Of a DNA stretch of 64,000 nucleotides, positions 17,266 to 26,695 are shown in pieces. Origin of the DNA: Cecembia calidifontis. GTDB taxonomy: Bacteria; Bacteroidota; Bacteroidia; Cytophagales; Cyclobacteriaceae. The notes beneath the pieces are model-generated. The model saw only the letters and a program-made list of their open reading frames with translations. It was not told where the DNA came from and made no database searches. Position numbers and translations under genes: made by a program. Each line of letters starts with the position of its first letter. The stretch's first letter is position 1. The DNA lies in NCBI RefSeq assembly GCF_004216715.1, contig NZ_SGXG01000001.1, positions 3,022,501-3,086,500 on the forward strand. The letters are read 5' to 3'.

Positions 17266-18351
17266 GTGAACAAACTCAAATTATATCAAAATCAGGAACT
17301 GGATAAGCTCAGGGAACTGGGAGATCCTTTAGGCGATCAGGTAGTGTTATTCCTTTTTGAACATCCGAACTGGATAGATGTTTTTAATTCCTGGTCAGAG
17401 TTTCCAAGGTCAGAAGAAATAGGTCGTTTACCTGAGCTTTTTTCATATTACCTTAGATCTTTTAAGGTTTTGCCTGACTGGCTGGATGAAAAAAAGGTGA
17501 CTTTGGCACAGGAATTTTTTCAAAAGGAGGGTAATCTCTACCTTTCTATGCTTGGCTTTTACTCACTTCCTTACTGTTATGCCTTTGCCGATGGGGCGCA
17601 GGTTTTGGTGAGGTCAAAGAGAATTACTGATGAGATAGGCATGCGGCTTTCTGAGACAGCGCTATTTCTATTGGACAGTTTCAGGCCTGGAACTTTCTTA
17701 GGTGATGATAGGTGCATGTTGACTTTGGCAAAAGTCAGGCTGATCCATGCCTTTAGCAGGTTATTTGTACAAAAATATAGCAAGGACTGGAATGAAACTT
17801 GGGGTCTGCCCATCAATCAGGAAGATATGTTGGGGACCAATCTGGCCTTTAGCTTGTTGGTGATGCGCGGACTGGAAAAACTGGGGAGGTATCCGGGTAA
17901 GCAGATTGCGGAAGCTGTGCTGCATTATTGGAAAGTTATCGGTTGGTATTTGGGGATTTCCGTTGACTTTTGGCCAGAAACTGCAAAGGAAGCTTTTGAA
18001 TTGGAAAGAATCATAAGGAAAAGGCATTTAAAATCCTCTGAAGCAGGCCACATTCTGATACAGGCTTTGTTGGACTATTACAAAAACACTATCCACGATC
18101 CCGCCCTGGCTGACAGGGCAGAAGCTTTGGTAGCCTATTTTGTTGGAAATGAGGCTGCCGAGGCTTTGGGAATCAGCGACAATTTGGTATTGCCCAAAGA
18201 GGTATATGGTCTTTTGTTAGAATTCAGTTTTTTCAGGCAGTATGGGGCTGGAAGTTCTTATGATAAAATCCGAAGGATTTTTATGGAGCAGAGTAAAATT
18301 CAATTCGGAAGGATACCTGAATTGAAATTACCTACCAGGAAGCGTTCATAA
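17266..18351 (+). CDS. Oxygenase MpaB-like (DUF2236) protein
   Basis: The product is 361 aa from a GTG start (no in-frame ATG is better placed). Family-like segments are DPLGDQVV near the N-terminus, LTLAKVRLIHAFSRLF, LPINQEDMLGTNLAFSLLVM and AYFVGNEAAEALGISD. Family members are haem-dependent oxygenases such as rubber oxygenase Lcp and MpaB, where the histidine of RLIHA is a plausible haem ligand. The substrate here is unknown. It precedes three small membrane or envelope genes. Confidence 0.75.
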   Translation: MNKLKLYQNQELDKLRELGDPLGDQVVLFLFEHPNWIDVFNSWSEFPRSEEIGRLPELFSYYLRSFKVLPDWLDEKKVTLAQEFFQKEGNLYLSMLGFYSLPYCYAFADGAQVLVRSKRITDEIGMRLSETALFLLDSFRPGTFLGDDRCMLTLAKVRLIHAFSRLFVQKYSKDWNETWGLPINQEDMLGTNLAFSLLVMRGLEKLGRYPGKQIAEAVLHYWKVIGWYLGISVDFWPETAKEAFELERIIRKRHLKSSEAGHILIQALLDYYKNTIHDPALADRAEALVAYFVGNEAAEALGISDNLVLPKEVYGLLLEFSFFRQYGAGSSYDKIRRIFMEQSKIQFGRIPELKLPTRKRS

Positions 18352-18431
18352 TCGGACAGTATTTTGTCCGTTCTTATGGCGAAGTTTATTTAAAAACCCC
18401 TCAAAACATAAAATTTGGCCCTTTTTTGGTT

Positions 18432-18767
18432 ATGGCATTCTTTTCGTATTTTAATGAATCAATGAAAAGAATCGCTACAATATGGCAACTTCTTCCTGTG
18501 GAGTTGATCTTTTGGATAGGGGCCTTGATCGGTATCCTGCTGATTGATCCTTATGGTCCACATCATTTCAGTCTATGTCCTTTGGATAATCTGGGTTTGG
18601 AATGGTGTCCTGGTTGCGGCCTGGGCAGAGCCATGAGTTTGCTGGCAAAAGGGGACATACAAGCCTCTTGGTCTATGCATCCCTTGGCTATGTTTGCCTT
18701 TGCTGTGATTCTTTACAGGATTATTCAACTCATAAGAAACATCAAAACAACAAAACACTATGGCTAA
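18432..18767 (+). CDS. DUF2752 membrane protein
   Basis: The product is 111 aa from ATG 18432. The family motif CPLDNLGLEWCPGCGLGRAM is clear, flanked by two hydrophobic helices. The CPGCGLGR block is conserved across Bacteroidota DUF2752 proteins, whose function is unknown. It overlaps the next gene by 8 bp, so the two are coupled. Confidence 0.82.
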   Translation: MAFFSYFNESMKRIATIWQLLPVELIFWIGALIGILLIDPYGPHHFSLCPLDNLGLEWCPGCGLGRAMSLLAKGDIQASWSMHPLAMFAFAVILYRIIQLIRNIKTTKHYG

Positions 18768-19143
18768 TGTATTGAGACATCTTCCGGAATTGGAAGGAAT
18801 GGAATTGGGTTATATTCAGGGCATCCTCAAAAATATGGATGACGAACAGGCAAGTCTTTTTGCCCAGGTTTATAGGGCGAGAAGAAAAGATAATCAGATG
18901 ATATTGATCCTCTGTTTATTGGGCTTTTTTGGCTTTGCAGGTTTGCATAGGTTTATATTGGGTCAGATTGGACTTGGGATCTTGTATATCCTTACTTTGG
19001 GTCTTTGTTTTATAGGCACCATAGTTGACCTGGTGAATTACAAAAGCCTGGCTTATGAATACAATATCAAGGTAGCTCATGAAACCTTGTCTATGATGTC
19101 AAATGGTGGTCAAACTTCTCCAAGTGGCTCAGGAAATGAATAA
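18760..19143 (+). CDS. TM2 domain membrane protein
   Basis: The product is 127 aa. A cytosolic N-terminus is followed by the TM2 domain: LILCLLGFFGFAGLHRFILG, then GLGILYILTLGLCFIGTIVD. DUF2752 and TM2 genes are often adjacent in Bacteroidota; the biochemical role is unknown. It overlaps both neighbouring genes by a few bases. Confidence 0.85.
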   Translation: MANVLRHLPELEGMELGYIQGILKNMDDEQASLFAQVYRARRKDNQMILILCLLGFFGFAGLHRFILGQIGLGILYILTLGLCFIGTIVDLVNYKSLAYEYNIKVAHETLSMMSNGGQTSPSGSGNE

Positions 19144-20083
19144 AGCTGTTTATTTCATCACCGGAATTTTGGGTATGGGGATTTTATTAAGTTCCTGTAC
19201 CGTATCTGAAAAGACCTATACCAAAGATTATGAGGAAACCTTCTCAGACATCAAAGAGATCGAATTGGATGGAAGATTTCTGGAAGTGTCTTATGAAGGC
19301 AGGGAAGGAGAACCTGAGGTTTTCATGAATGCCTTTCTGGAAGTCCCCGAAAGCAGCGGAGTGGATATCAAATTTAGGAAGTCCGGATCCAAACTGAAAA
19401 TTGAAGTTGTAGGGGATGCTACCTTCAGTGGATGGAATTTTGGAAGTAGGTTCAATGGATTTATCAGCCTTATAGGTCCGGATGAAATCAAATTAAATTT
19501 CACCAATACTTCTGGTACCATTGATGTGATGCATGTCAAACATGACAAAATTGATTTAAGGGTAAATTCGGGCAGCATCAAATTGTCTGAATTGGAAGTG
19601 GATGATATGCGTTTGGAGGCAAGTTCCGGAAATATTAGTGGGGAAGGCTTATATGGGGATATCCATGCACAGGTAAATTCAGGTCAAATCCGTCTGTCGG
19701 AAGTGGTTGGTAATATAGAAGCGAAAGGAAGTTCGGGTAACCTGAGATTTGAAAATGTGGAGGGCAGGGTAGATGCAAAGGTAAACTCCGGGTCAATCAG
19801 GCTTGAAGGCGTGAAGGAATTAGGAAATTTGAGCGCTACTTCGGGAAGCATTAGGGCAGATAATTCAGGTTTGGGTCCTGAAACCAAACTGAATGCCAAT
19901 TCAGGAAGTGTTCAGATTCAAACTTACTCCAATCTTGAAGACTTTAACTTTGACCTGAGTGCCTCAAGTGGTTCTGTAAAGGTAGGTGACAGGGACTCCG
20001 GCAAGAATGTAAAAATTGACAACGGTTCGGCCCACACCATCAAGGGAAGTGTAAGTAGTGGCAGTATCCGGATCAATAATTAA
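19136..20083 (+). CDS. DUF4097-like beta-helix lipoprotein
   Basis: The product is 315 aa from ATG 19136, overlapping the TM2 stop. The lipobox is GILLSSC, so it is a lipoprotein. The body is a repetitive right-handed beta structure with recurring N/SSGSI-type turns (RVNSGSIKLSELEVD, EASSGNISGEG, QVNSGQIRLSEV, KVNSGSIRLEGV). This matches the DUF4097 / adhesin-like family, likely at the cell surface or in the periplasm. A terminator follows. Confidence 0.8.
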   Translation: MNKAVYFITGILGMGILLSSCTVSEKTYTKDYEETFSDIKEIELDGRFLEVSYEGREGEPEVFMNAFLEVPESSGVDIKFRKSGSKLKIEVVGDATFSGWNFGSRFNGFISLIGPDEIKLNFTNTSGTIDVMHVKHDKIDLRVNSGSIKLSELEVDDMRLEASSGNISGEGLYGDIHAQVNSGQIRLSEVVGNIEAKGSSGNLRFENVEGRVDAKVNSGSIRLEGVKELGNLSATSGSIRADNSGLGPETKLNANSGSVQIQTYSNLEDFNFDLSASSGSVKVGDRDSGKNVKIDNGSAHTIKGSVSSGSIRINN

Positions 20084-20116
20084 GCAAAGTAAATAAGGGT
20101 TAAGTTTTTTCATTCG

Positions 20117-20147
20117 ATCCAGTGTTGAGAGATGCTGGATTTTTTTG
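20117..20147 (+). terminator. Intrinsic terminator of the DUF2752-TM2-DUF4097 group
   Basis: ATCCAG and CTGGAT form the stem, followed by an 8-T run, 34 bp after the DUF4097 stop. Confidence 0.75.
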
Positions 20148-20444
20148 TTTTTGGGGCTTCCATGGATTCGACATTTAAAAAAAATGAAAATTTTTTTAAT
20201 TTTTTTTTCAGGGTGATTTTAGGGCAAAATGCATATTCTTTTTGGTGACCTACAATTAACAGTTTACATAGTTGGTGCGGGTCAAAAAAGTGCCCTTCTG
20301 CATGTTTTTGATTGGTTTTCAGGTGTTTGGAATTTAATTTTTTTGTCCCATCTTAGCATAAAATTCAATGTTTTAGACCGAAAAGAGACATTTAATTTTA
20401 ATGTTGTTCAATTTTTAAACCATGTTTAATCAACCAGAATAATT
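20148..20444. other. A/T-rich intergenic region
   Basis: Long A and T runs and no credible gene. It presumably holds the promoter of the small membrane protein at 20445; no clear -33/-7 pair could be fixed. Confidence 0.4.
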
Positions 20445-20654
20445 ATGAAAAGTAAGACTAAATTGATCTTGGCCAATGTCTTTGCGCTTTTGGCGGTTGT
20501 AACCGTTTTGACTATTTCCAATTTGCTTGGTGTTCAGGTAAATGGTAGCGGTTCTTTGATGCCTAAAATCCTTTTGTTGGTATTGCCACAGCTTGGCTTT
20601 ATCTATTTTTATTTGAGGTCCTCAGCAGAGGAGAACAAAAAGGCAATGGCTTAA
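20445..20654 (+). CDS. Small two-helix membrane protein
   Basis: The product is 69 aa. It has two hydrophobic helices (LANVFALLAVVTVLTISNLL and KILLLVLPQLGFIYFYL) and a charged tail (SSAEENKKAMA). It is a monocistronic unit with its own upstream A/T-rich region and downstream hairpin. Function unknown. Confidence 0.6.
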   Translation: MKSKTKLILANVFALLAVVTVLTISNLLGVQVNGSGSLMPKILLLVLPQLGFIYFYLRSSAEENKKAMA

Positions 20655-20761
20655 TAACAAGCGTCTTTTTCAGGGTAAGTTTGAGGTAGAGAAATTTTTT
20701 AGGAAAGTGTTTGTAGGTATTTTATTTTTTTAGGATCGGATAAATGTGTTTAGGTCTGGGG

Positions 20762-20794
20762 ATGTCCGGCGGTCTTTGGCCGTCGGACATTTTT
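20762..20794 (+). terminator. Terminator after the small membrane protein
   Basis: ATGTCCG pairs with CGGACAT, with inner GG/CC pairing, followed by five Ts. It lies about 108 bp past the stop of the 69-aa gene. Confidence 0.65.
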
Positions 20795-20813
20795 GGTTTT
20801 TGAATGTTGGGAA

Positions 20814-20849
20814 ATAAAAAAGCTGCTTCATTTTCTAAGATGAAACAGC
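20814..20849 (-). terminator. Terminator after the VOC gene
   Basis: On the minus strand GCTGTTTCAT pairs with ATGAAGCAGC (one G-U), followed by a T-run. It is 35 bp downstream of the VOC stop codon. Confidence 0.7.
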
Positions 20850-20884
20850 CTTTTCCGGTGGGTGATTAATTGGGAATCGCAGAG

Positions 20885-21289
20885 TTATGAAATTCTTGAT
20901 GAAATGTCCAAGAGCAAACCGTTGGGGTCCTCGATGAGCATCCTTCTTTGTCCGTAAAATTCATCTTCCGGTTTAAGGACGATAGTGGCATTCATGTTCA
21001 GTGCCCTTTCATAGACTTCGTCAAGGTCATTGACTACAAAAGCCAGGTTGAGTCCGGAGGTGGTTTGAACATAATTACTTGGAATCAGGTCCGTATCTTT
21101 TGGAAAAAGCCCGATTTCCAAGAATCCGTCCTTGGACTTGAGGTTGATGTACCAGGTACTTTCGAACTCTGCTTTGAAGTCCAGGATTTTCTCATAGAAC
21201 TCTTTGCTTTCCTGGAGTTTGTCTGAAAAAAGGTTAGCGATCATTCTTGAGGTAAGTACCTTGTTCGGTCTAGTTTTTACTGCGGGCAT
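20885..21289 (-). CDS. VOC (glyoxalase/dioxygenase-like) protein
   Basis: The product is 134 aa from ATG 21289; an internal ATG at 21244 (MIANLFSDKLQESKEFYEKI) gives the usual VOC N-terminus and may be the true start. It has the paired beta-alpha-beta-beta-beta modules (FSDKLQESKEFYEKILDF, NLAFVVNDLDEVYERAL, MLIEDPNGLLLDIS). This is a small metal-binding or resistance-type VOC protein; the substrate cannot be inferred. Confidence 0.75.
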   Translation of the reverse strand: MPAVKTRPNKVLTSRMIANLFSDKLQESKEFYEKILDFKAEFESTWYINLKSKDGFLEIGLFPKDTDLIPSNYVQTTSGLNLAFVVNDLDEVYERALNMNATIVLKPEDEFYGQRRMLIEDPNGLLLDISSRIS

Positions 21290-21681
21290 ATCATACGGGG
21301 TTAAACAATAGATTTTGTTTTAAAACGTATCAAATATAGCTAATTACTGTTGAAAACACGAAAAAAAAATATTAAAATTTTGAAAAATGCAATTAAATTC
21401 AATTATGTAATATTGAAATGCAATTTGAGTTTGATGAAAGTATAATTTATTTTTAAGCTGAGTTTGATTTGAATCCGAGCGAATTTAACACTTATGCAAG
21501 TTGGTAGAACGAAGATGTATAGAGATATAAACTTCTCTTTTTTGGCTTCTCGGAATTTGTAATTTCGTGAAGCGATAGGGCGGATTTTCAATCCGCAGAT
21601 GACTGTCCACTAATTGCACCAATTTGCAACAAAAAGGCGCAAAGGATTTGATCCTTCGCGCCCAAGGCAGGTTGTATTTTT
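21290..21681. other. A/T-rich intergenic region with one small hairpin
   Basis: No gene seen. GCGGATT-TTC-AATCCGC (21580-21596) is a short perfect hairpin and resembles the AATCCGC palindromes at the IS1380 ends, so it may be a remnant. Confidence 0.4.
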
Positions 21682-23031
21682 TTAGAATTTCCGGTACTTG
21701 CCGCCCAGGAACTTATTGGCTTTTTTCTCGGCAAACCGCGCTTTTTTGCTGTCCCAATGGAGGGTTTCATTCGGGAACTTTCCTGCAATTACCCCGAGAA
21801 GGATGGTTTCGGTTAGTCGTGCGGAGTATTCAAAAGGCGCGGTGCATTCCCCTTTGCCCAAACAGGCATCCACAAACTGATGGTAATGTTTTTTGCTTTC
21901 CTCATTGTAGTCCTGCACGGGATTGCCGAGATTGAAGGGCTTCACATCAAATTCTTTGTATTTTCCATCTACAATCCAACGGGGAAGTTCCATGAAATGT
22001 GGCAAGAGCAGTCTCCCTTTTTCTCCCATGAACATGGCACCTTGTTCTGGTAGTTTGTCCCCATTGGGGAGTTTCAGGTCCTCGTGTTCCGCCGGAGCGC
22101 CAGGGCCATCATACCATACCCACTTCAGTGTCTCGGTGGTGTAAGGAGTAGCGGGAAATTCATAAGTGACGATGTTGTTTTCTGGGAATCCAAAACCCGT
22201 GGGTTGCCGGCATTCAGTTCTGATGGTACGCGGCACATCCAGTTGCAGGGCGTTGTAAGGGGTATCAAAAATATGTACACCCATATCCCCCAGGGTTCCG
22301 CAACCAAAATCCATGATTTTCCTCCAGTTGCCAGGATGGTAATACCCTTCCTTGTAGGGGCGTTTGGGGGCTGTGCCCAACCACAGGTTCCAGTTCAAAT
22401 TGGCTGGAACGGGATCGCTTCCTGTAGGTTCAGGTCCATCGAATCCCCAGTTTTTGGGAGACCATGCCCTTACGGTATGCACTTTTCCTATAATCCCGGA
22501 TTGGATCAGCAGTGTGGCCAACTTATAATCATAAAAGGAATGCACCTGAATCCCCATCTGTGTCACCAGGTTCTTTTCTTTGGCCATTTTTTTCATGGCC
22601 CTGGCTTCGGTCACATGGTGGGTTAGAGGTTTTTGGCAATAGACCGCTTTATTCATTTCCATTGCCATCAAGGATGCCGGAGCATGGGTATGATCCGGGG
22701 TGGATACCACCACGGCATCAAACTCATTTTTCATGTCCTTCAACATCACTCTGTAGTCTGGATAAGTCTTGGCTTTAGGATAAAGGGCCTTTGCCCGCTC
22801 CAGCATCTTGCTGTCCACATCGCACAAACCTACGACTTCCACTTCGGGGTGTGAAGCAATGGCTGCCAGGTCCTCCATGCCCATTGCACCCAAGCCTATA
22901 TGGACCGTTCTTAATTTGCCTGCTGCTTTGGCTTGTGCCAGGATGTGCGGAGCTAAAGCCAATCCTGCAGCTCCTAATGCGGACTTTACCAAAAAGTCCC
23001 TACGGTTGATCACCTGAAAATTTTTCTTCAT
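21682..23031 (-). CDS. Gfo/Idh/MocA family oxidoreductase, Tat-exported
   Basis: The product is 449 aa. NRRDFLVKSALGAAGLALAP is a Tat signal with the RR pair. Next is the Rossmann dinucleotide fold (VHIGLGAMGMEDLAAIA), then the characteristic YCQKPLTHHVTEARAM block containing the conserved lysine. Such exported Bacteroidota members act on sugars, often with a DUF1080 partner. Here the DUF1080 gene is just upstream with a 10-bp gap, so the two form an operon. The substrate is unknown. Confidence 0.9.
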   Translation of the reverse strand: MKKNFQVINRRDFLVKSALGAAGLALAPHILAQAKAAGKLRTVHIGLGAMGMEDLAAIASHPEVEVVGLCDVDSKMLERAKALYPKAKTYPDYRVMLKDMKNEFDAVVVSTPDHTHAPASLMAMEMNKAVYCQKPLTHHVTEARAMKKMAKEKNLVTQMGIQVHSFYDYKLATLLIQSGIIGKVHTVRAWSPKNWGFDGPEPTGSDPVPANLNWNLWLGTAPKRPYKEGYYHPGNWRKIMDFGCGTLGDMGVHIFDTPYNALQLDVPRTIRTECRQPTGFGFPENNIVTYEFPATPYTTETLKWVWYDGPGAPAEHEDLKLPNGDKLPEQGAMFMGEKGRLLLPHFMELPRWIVDGKYKEFDVKPFNLGNPVQDYNEESKKHYHQFVDACLGKGECTAPFEYSARLTETILLGVIAGKFPNETLHWDSKKARFAEKKANKFLGGKYRKF

Positions 23032-23041
23032 TGGGATATTA

Positions 23042-23710
23042 TTAATTGTTTGTTGCCGGTAATTCTTTGATTCTGATATTTCTGAAATGGACTACGTCGC
23101 CATGTCCCAAAAACCCAATGTGGCCCTTGCTTCTTTGAAGCCCTGGGTGCTCTTTTTGGTCCAAGGTGCCGTTTTTGCTGGCTTCCAAATAGTCCCCTTC
23201 CAAAATGGTGGTACCGTTGAGGATCACCTTGATATAGGGATGCTGGACAAAGACCTCTTGCTGGTTCCATTCTCCCGGAGCTTTCAGATAGCCGCGTTTG
23301 GCGGGCATCACCCCATAAACGGAACCGTGGAATTGGTAGTCATGCAAGTTGGCATATTTCTCGGCCTCATTGTCCAAGATCTGGATTTCTTTGCCCACAT
23401 AGGCGGCATCTCCTTCTAAAGGTGCATGGATGCCAAGGCCATTGTTAGCCCCTGGGGTCAAAAGGAATTCAAATCTCAGTATAAAATTGCCATATTCTCT
23501 TTCAGTAAAAAGATTTCCTCCGCCACCGCCTTTTGGGTCAATGACGATCCTGCCATTTTCAGCCCAGTAAGCCGTTTTATTGCCGACCCATCCGTCCAGG
23601 TCTTTACCGTTGAAAAGGGGGGTAAATTCACTTTCCGGGATTTCCTGGGCTTGGGCAGCACCAAAACCAAGGAGTAGAGCGGCTGTGAGGTAAAAGCTAA
23701 TTTTCTTCAT
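23042..23710 (-). CDS. DUF1080 (3-keto-disaccharide hydrolase-type) exported protein
   Basis: The product is 222 aa. The signal peptide is MKKISFYLTAALLLGFGAAQ, cut near AQAQ. The concanavalin-like DUF1080 fold shows FTPLFNGKDLDGWVG, YGNFILRFEFLLTPGANNGL, EIQILDN and GHIGFLGHGDVVHFRNIRIK. Family members cleave 3-keto-glycosides or related sugars, which fits an operon with the exported GFO/IDH oxidoreductase downstream (inference). Confidence 0.88.
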   Translation of the reverse strand: MKKISFYLTAALLLGFGAAQAQEIPESEFTPLFNGKDLDGWVGNKTAYWAENGRIVIDPKGGGGGNLFTEREYGNFILRFEFLLTPGANNGLGIHAPLEGDAAYVGKEIQILDNEAEKYANLHDYQFHGSVYGVMPAKRGYLKAPGEWNQQEVFVQHPYIKVILNGTTILEGDYLEASKNGTLDQKEHPGLQRSKGHIGFLGHGDVVHFRNIRIKELPATNN

Positions 23711-24228
23711 TATGAGGTGCTTGAGTCCCTAAGATTAGGAAAATTCGGGATTATTCAACCTGTGGTGTTTTGAGTCATTCAATTTATTAAAAAATAATCT
23801 AAATCATAGAACTTGTTGAAAAAATTAAGAAAAGCTTCAATTTTATTGAAACCCTAAATGCACTAAGGAAAATAAAGCTGCGCTTTTTGGGAATTTAACC
23901 ACCGATGAATGATGATGAACACTGATACTTCGACTTCGCTCAGTACAAGTAACACACCTGCCAGATGCAGGCTGGGTTAAAAGCTGCGCTTTTTGGAATT
24001 GACCACAGATAAATACAGATTAACACTGATAAAAGCTGCACTTATTGAGAATTAAACCATTCCTTCCTTCGTAAGGCATGGATGAATGATGATTAGCACA
24101 CCTGCCAGACGCAGGATGAGGAAAATGTTTCGCTTTTTAGGCTTCTTGGTTTAGGAATTTTTTGGACTAAAGAACGGGAATATTTCCATCTAACTTACCC
24201 GTCATTGGGAACAAAACATAAATTATAA
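23711..24228. repeat. Intergenic degenerate repeats before IS1380 copy 2
   Basis: No gene. Three related copies of AAAGCTGCGCTTTTTGGAAT-like units followed by ACCACAGAT...AACACTGATA occur near 23875, 23982 and 24032. CACACCTGCCAGATGCAGG hairpin units occur near 23953 and 24098. They look like decayed dispersed repeats. Confidence 0.55.
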
Positions 24229-25893
24229 CCTTAAATCCGCAGGGCGGATTTAAAAAAAGCCGAAAAAGTGGCTGAATTTATTCAATTCAGGCTTTTCCGG
24301 CTCGTTTTTTTTTCACTTATTTAGGTGTTACCACACATCCTTGATAAGCGGTATGAAAATTACGAATTCGACAGAAAAAATCACACCTTTCGGAGGTTTT
24401 AATTTTGTTTTTAACTCTTTCAAAAATTCTGGTCTCCCAGAACTCATTGATAATCAATTGGGGGTTAGAGCCTTAAGGGGAGGGTTTTCATACAGTGACA
24501 TTTTCGCCAATCATATGGCTATTTTCTTTAATGGTGGCGACTGTACTGAAGATATCAATGTTCACTTGAGAGACGCACTTGAACAGGTCCCTTCATTTTC
24601 AGTATGCAGTGCCGATACAATTCTGAGAGGTATCAAAGAGCTTGCTGTTGATACAGAACTCTTTATAAATCCGTCCAGTGGAGTAAGCCATGAATTTAAT
24701 ATCAATGGAAAACTCAACAGCTTGTTGTTAAAATCAGCTTGTAAGACCGGATTACTCAAGTCAGGTGTTGCTTACGACCTCGATTATGACAACACCGTCA
24801 TTCCAACTGAAAAGTACGATTCAAAAAAGACATATAAACACGTCTATGGATATCAGCCAGGTGTAGCTTCCATAGCACATCCTGAATTTTCACAGGCCAT
24901 TCCTGTGTACGTAGAGGGCAGAAATGGCAACAGTCAGGCCAAATATTTGCAGGCTGATACACTTACACGCATGTTTGGGCAGCTTACCAATGAAAATATC
25001 CGTATCGGAAGGTTCAGAGCCGATTCAGCATCCTATCAGGAAGAAGTTCTCCGCACACTGGAAGCACATACCGAAAGCTTTTATATACGGGCAAACAGAT
25101 GTGCCAAACTGGATAATATCCTTGGAAGTATAGCCCCTGAGAAGTGGCAGAAAATACGTTTGGGTGTACAGGAAATGGAAGTTACTGACCTATCCGACTA
25201 CAAACCTTTCGGTAAAGACAGGTCTTACAGGCTGGTCATTACCAGAATCAGGCGTAAAGACGGGCAGGCAGATGTGTTTAGTGGAGATGCATTTACTTAC
25301 AGGGCTATTCTGACCAATGAACATACATCGTCCAATGAAGCTGTTGTAAGGTTTTATAACGCCCGGGGTGCAAGCGAACGCTTGTTTGATGTACTCAACA
25401 ATGACTTTGGCTGGTCTAAGTTGCCCTGTTCGTTCCTTGCAGAGAATACCTCCTTTATGCTTATGACGGCTATGTATGCCAATTTTTACACCTATATCAT
25501 TGGAGAGTATTCCAGAAAAGTTGATTGGCTTAAGCCTACCGACAGGCTCAAGAAGTTTATCTTCAGATTTATCACTGTTTCAGCCAAGTGGATAAGAACG
25601 GGAAGAAGAGAAGTGCTCAAACTGTTCACGAGTAAGGATTACAAGCCGATTTTGAACTAAATTCAGATAAAAACCCCTCAGGAGCTCAAAAAATAAAGAT
25701 TTACAGGGAAGAGGTATGCCTTTTCCATTAAAATTGAGGAAAAAAACCGTCCATTTTATCCTCAAACCTAAAATCCATTGTCTCAAAACTATGAACACTC
25801 TTCAATCAAAGGGAAGAAATTCCCGAACTAGACCAAAAATGAACACAAACAAGCAGATTCAAATCTCCAAACTAAAATCCTGCGGATTTTAGG
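24229..25893 (+). mobile_element. IS1380-family insertion sequence, copy 2 (1665 bp)
   Basis: Same ends, length and transposase as copy 1, opposite orientation. The target duplication is TATAA (24224-24228 and 25894-25898). It sits in a repeat-filled intergenic region and does not interrupt a gene. Two inverted copies 18-20 kb apart could invert or rearrange the segment between them. Confidence 0.95.
24353..25660 (+). CDS. IS1380 family transposase, copy 2
   Basis: 435 aa, with the same predicted protein as the copy at 4422-5729, carrying the DLDYDNTVIP, FRADSASYQEE and NARGASERLFD motifs. Intact. Confidence 0.93.
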   Translation: MKITNSTEKITPFGGFNFVFNSFKNSGLPELIDNQLGVRALRGGFSYSDIFANHMAIFFNGGDCTEDINVHLRDALEQVPSFSVCSADTILRGIKELAVDTELFINPSSGVSHEFNINGKLNSLLLKSACKTGLLKSGVAYDLDYDNTVIPTEKYDSKKTYKHVYGYQPGVASIAHPEFSQAIPVYVEGRNGNSQAKYLQADTLTRMFGQLTNENIRIGRFRADSASYQEEVLRTLEAHTESFYIRANRCAKLDNILGSIAPEKWQKIRLGVQEMEVTDLSDYKPFGKDRSYRLVITRIRRKDGQADVFSGDAFTYRAILTNEHTSSNEAVVRFYNARGASERLFDVLNNDFGWSKLPCSFLAENTSFMLMTAMYANFYTYIIGEYSRKVDWLKPTDRLKKFIFRFITVSAKWIRTGRREVLKLFTSKDYKPILN

Positions 25894-26185
25894 TATAAAT
25901 TAACCTGACTGAGTAGATTTTTAGCATTTACTTTTTGTCACTTTTTTTCTTGATAAAAAAAGTAACCAAAAAAATCAAGAATTTCGAATCCTTCTACCCG
26001 CAAGGCCAACGCCGGCCCGGACGAAATTCATTCCTCCCCTCCCTACTTAGACGATTTCGTTGTCAGTTTTTATGCTTTTTTTCTTTAACTTTTATTTCTC
26101 ATCTCAATTTAGACACTTAACATTACTTTTATAATGTTTTAGAGTTCGAGTTAACCCTTCCCAACCATTGATCTGATAGATTTTT
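25894..26185. other. Intergenic region
   Basis: No gene. It contains T/A-run patches (TTGATAAAAAAAGTAACCAA) like those near 57460, and an ATTTCGAATCCTTCTACCCG stretch that looks like a dispersed element. Nothing else supportable. Confidence 0.4.
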
Positions 26186-26553
26186 TTACGCTGTCACATG
26201 CTCAATGACCGCTTTTTCCACTTCCTCATAATTGGTCTGCATCAGCCAATGCCCGCCATTAAGGGCCAGGAAAGTATAATCCCCCTTCATATACTGATGG
26301 TTGTGTTCAGCGGCGGCGGCCCCAATGGCCATGTCTTTTTTACTCCATTGGGACAGGCATGGGCACTGTAGCCGCGCATATCAGGGGCCAGGCAGTAGAA
26401 TCCCAAAGCGGCCAGCTTGTCCATCAAGCGGATCCACATAATAGACGTTTCCGGGAAGCCATGCAGTAGGATAATGGCCTGATTCTTCTGATCTCCTGCC
26501 TCCCGGCAGTCAAACTCCAAATCCCCCACTTTAATCCGTCTGATTGCCTGCAT
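26186..26553 (-). pseudogene. Alpha/beta hydrolase with internal deletion
   Basis: The 5' part encodes a typical epoxide-hydrolase-like N-terminus (AIILLHGFPETSIMWIRLMD, FYCLAPDMRGYSAHA). Soon after, the frame shifts, and a different frame supplies the family's C-terminus (KGDYTFLALNGGHWLMQTN, then EVEKAVIEHVTA and stop at 26186). The nucleophile elbow and most of the core, about 180 residues by comparison with normal family length, are missing. It is non-functional. Confidence 0.78.
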
Positions 26554-26695
26554 TTTTAAATCCAGTTAAGGTTTGTACTCATTGATATCCCTTGACCTGT
26601 TTTTTGGGTTTTTAACCTATAGGTCAAATTTATTGATGGATGAATTATAAACTTAACTAGAATTTCAGCTTCTTCAAAAATGACGATGTCTTTCC

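Noticed and set aside
20229..20429. 66-aa open frame in the A/T-rich gap
   Set aside because: Composition is not protein-like and it runs into the promoter region of the next gene; no support.
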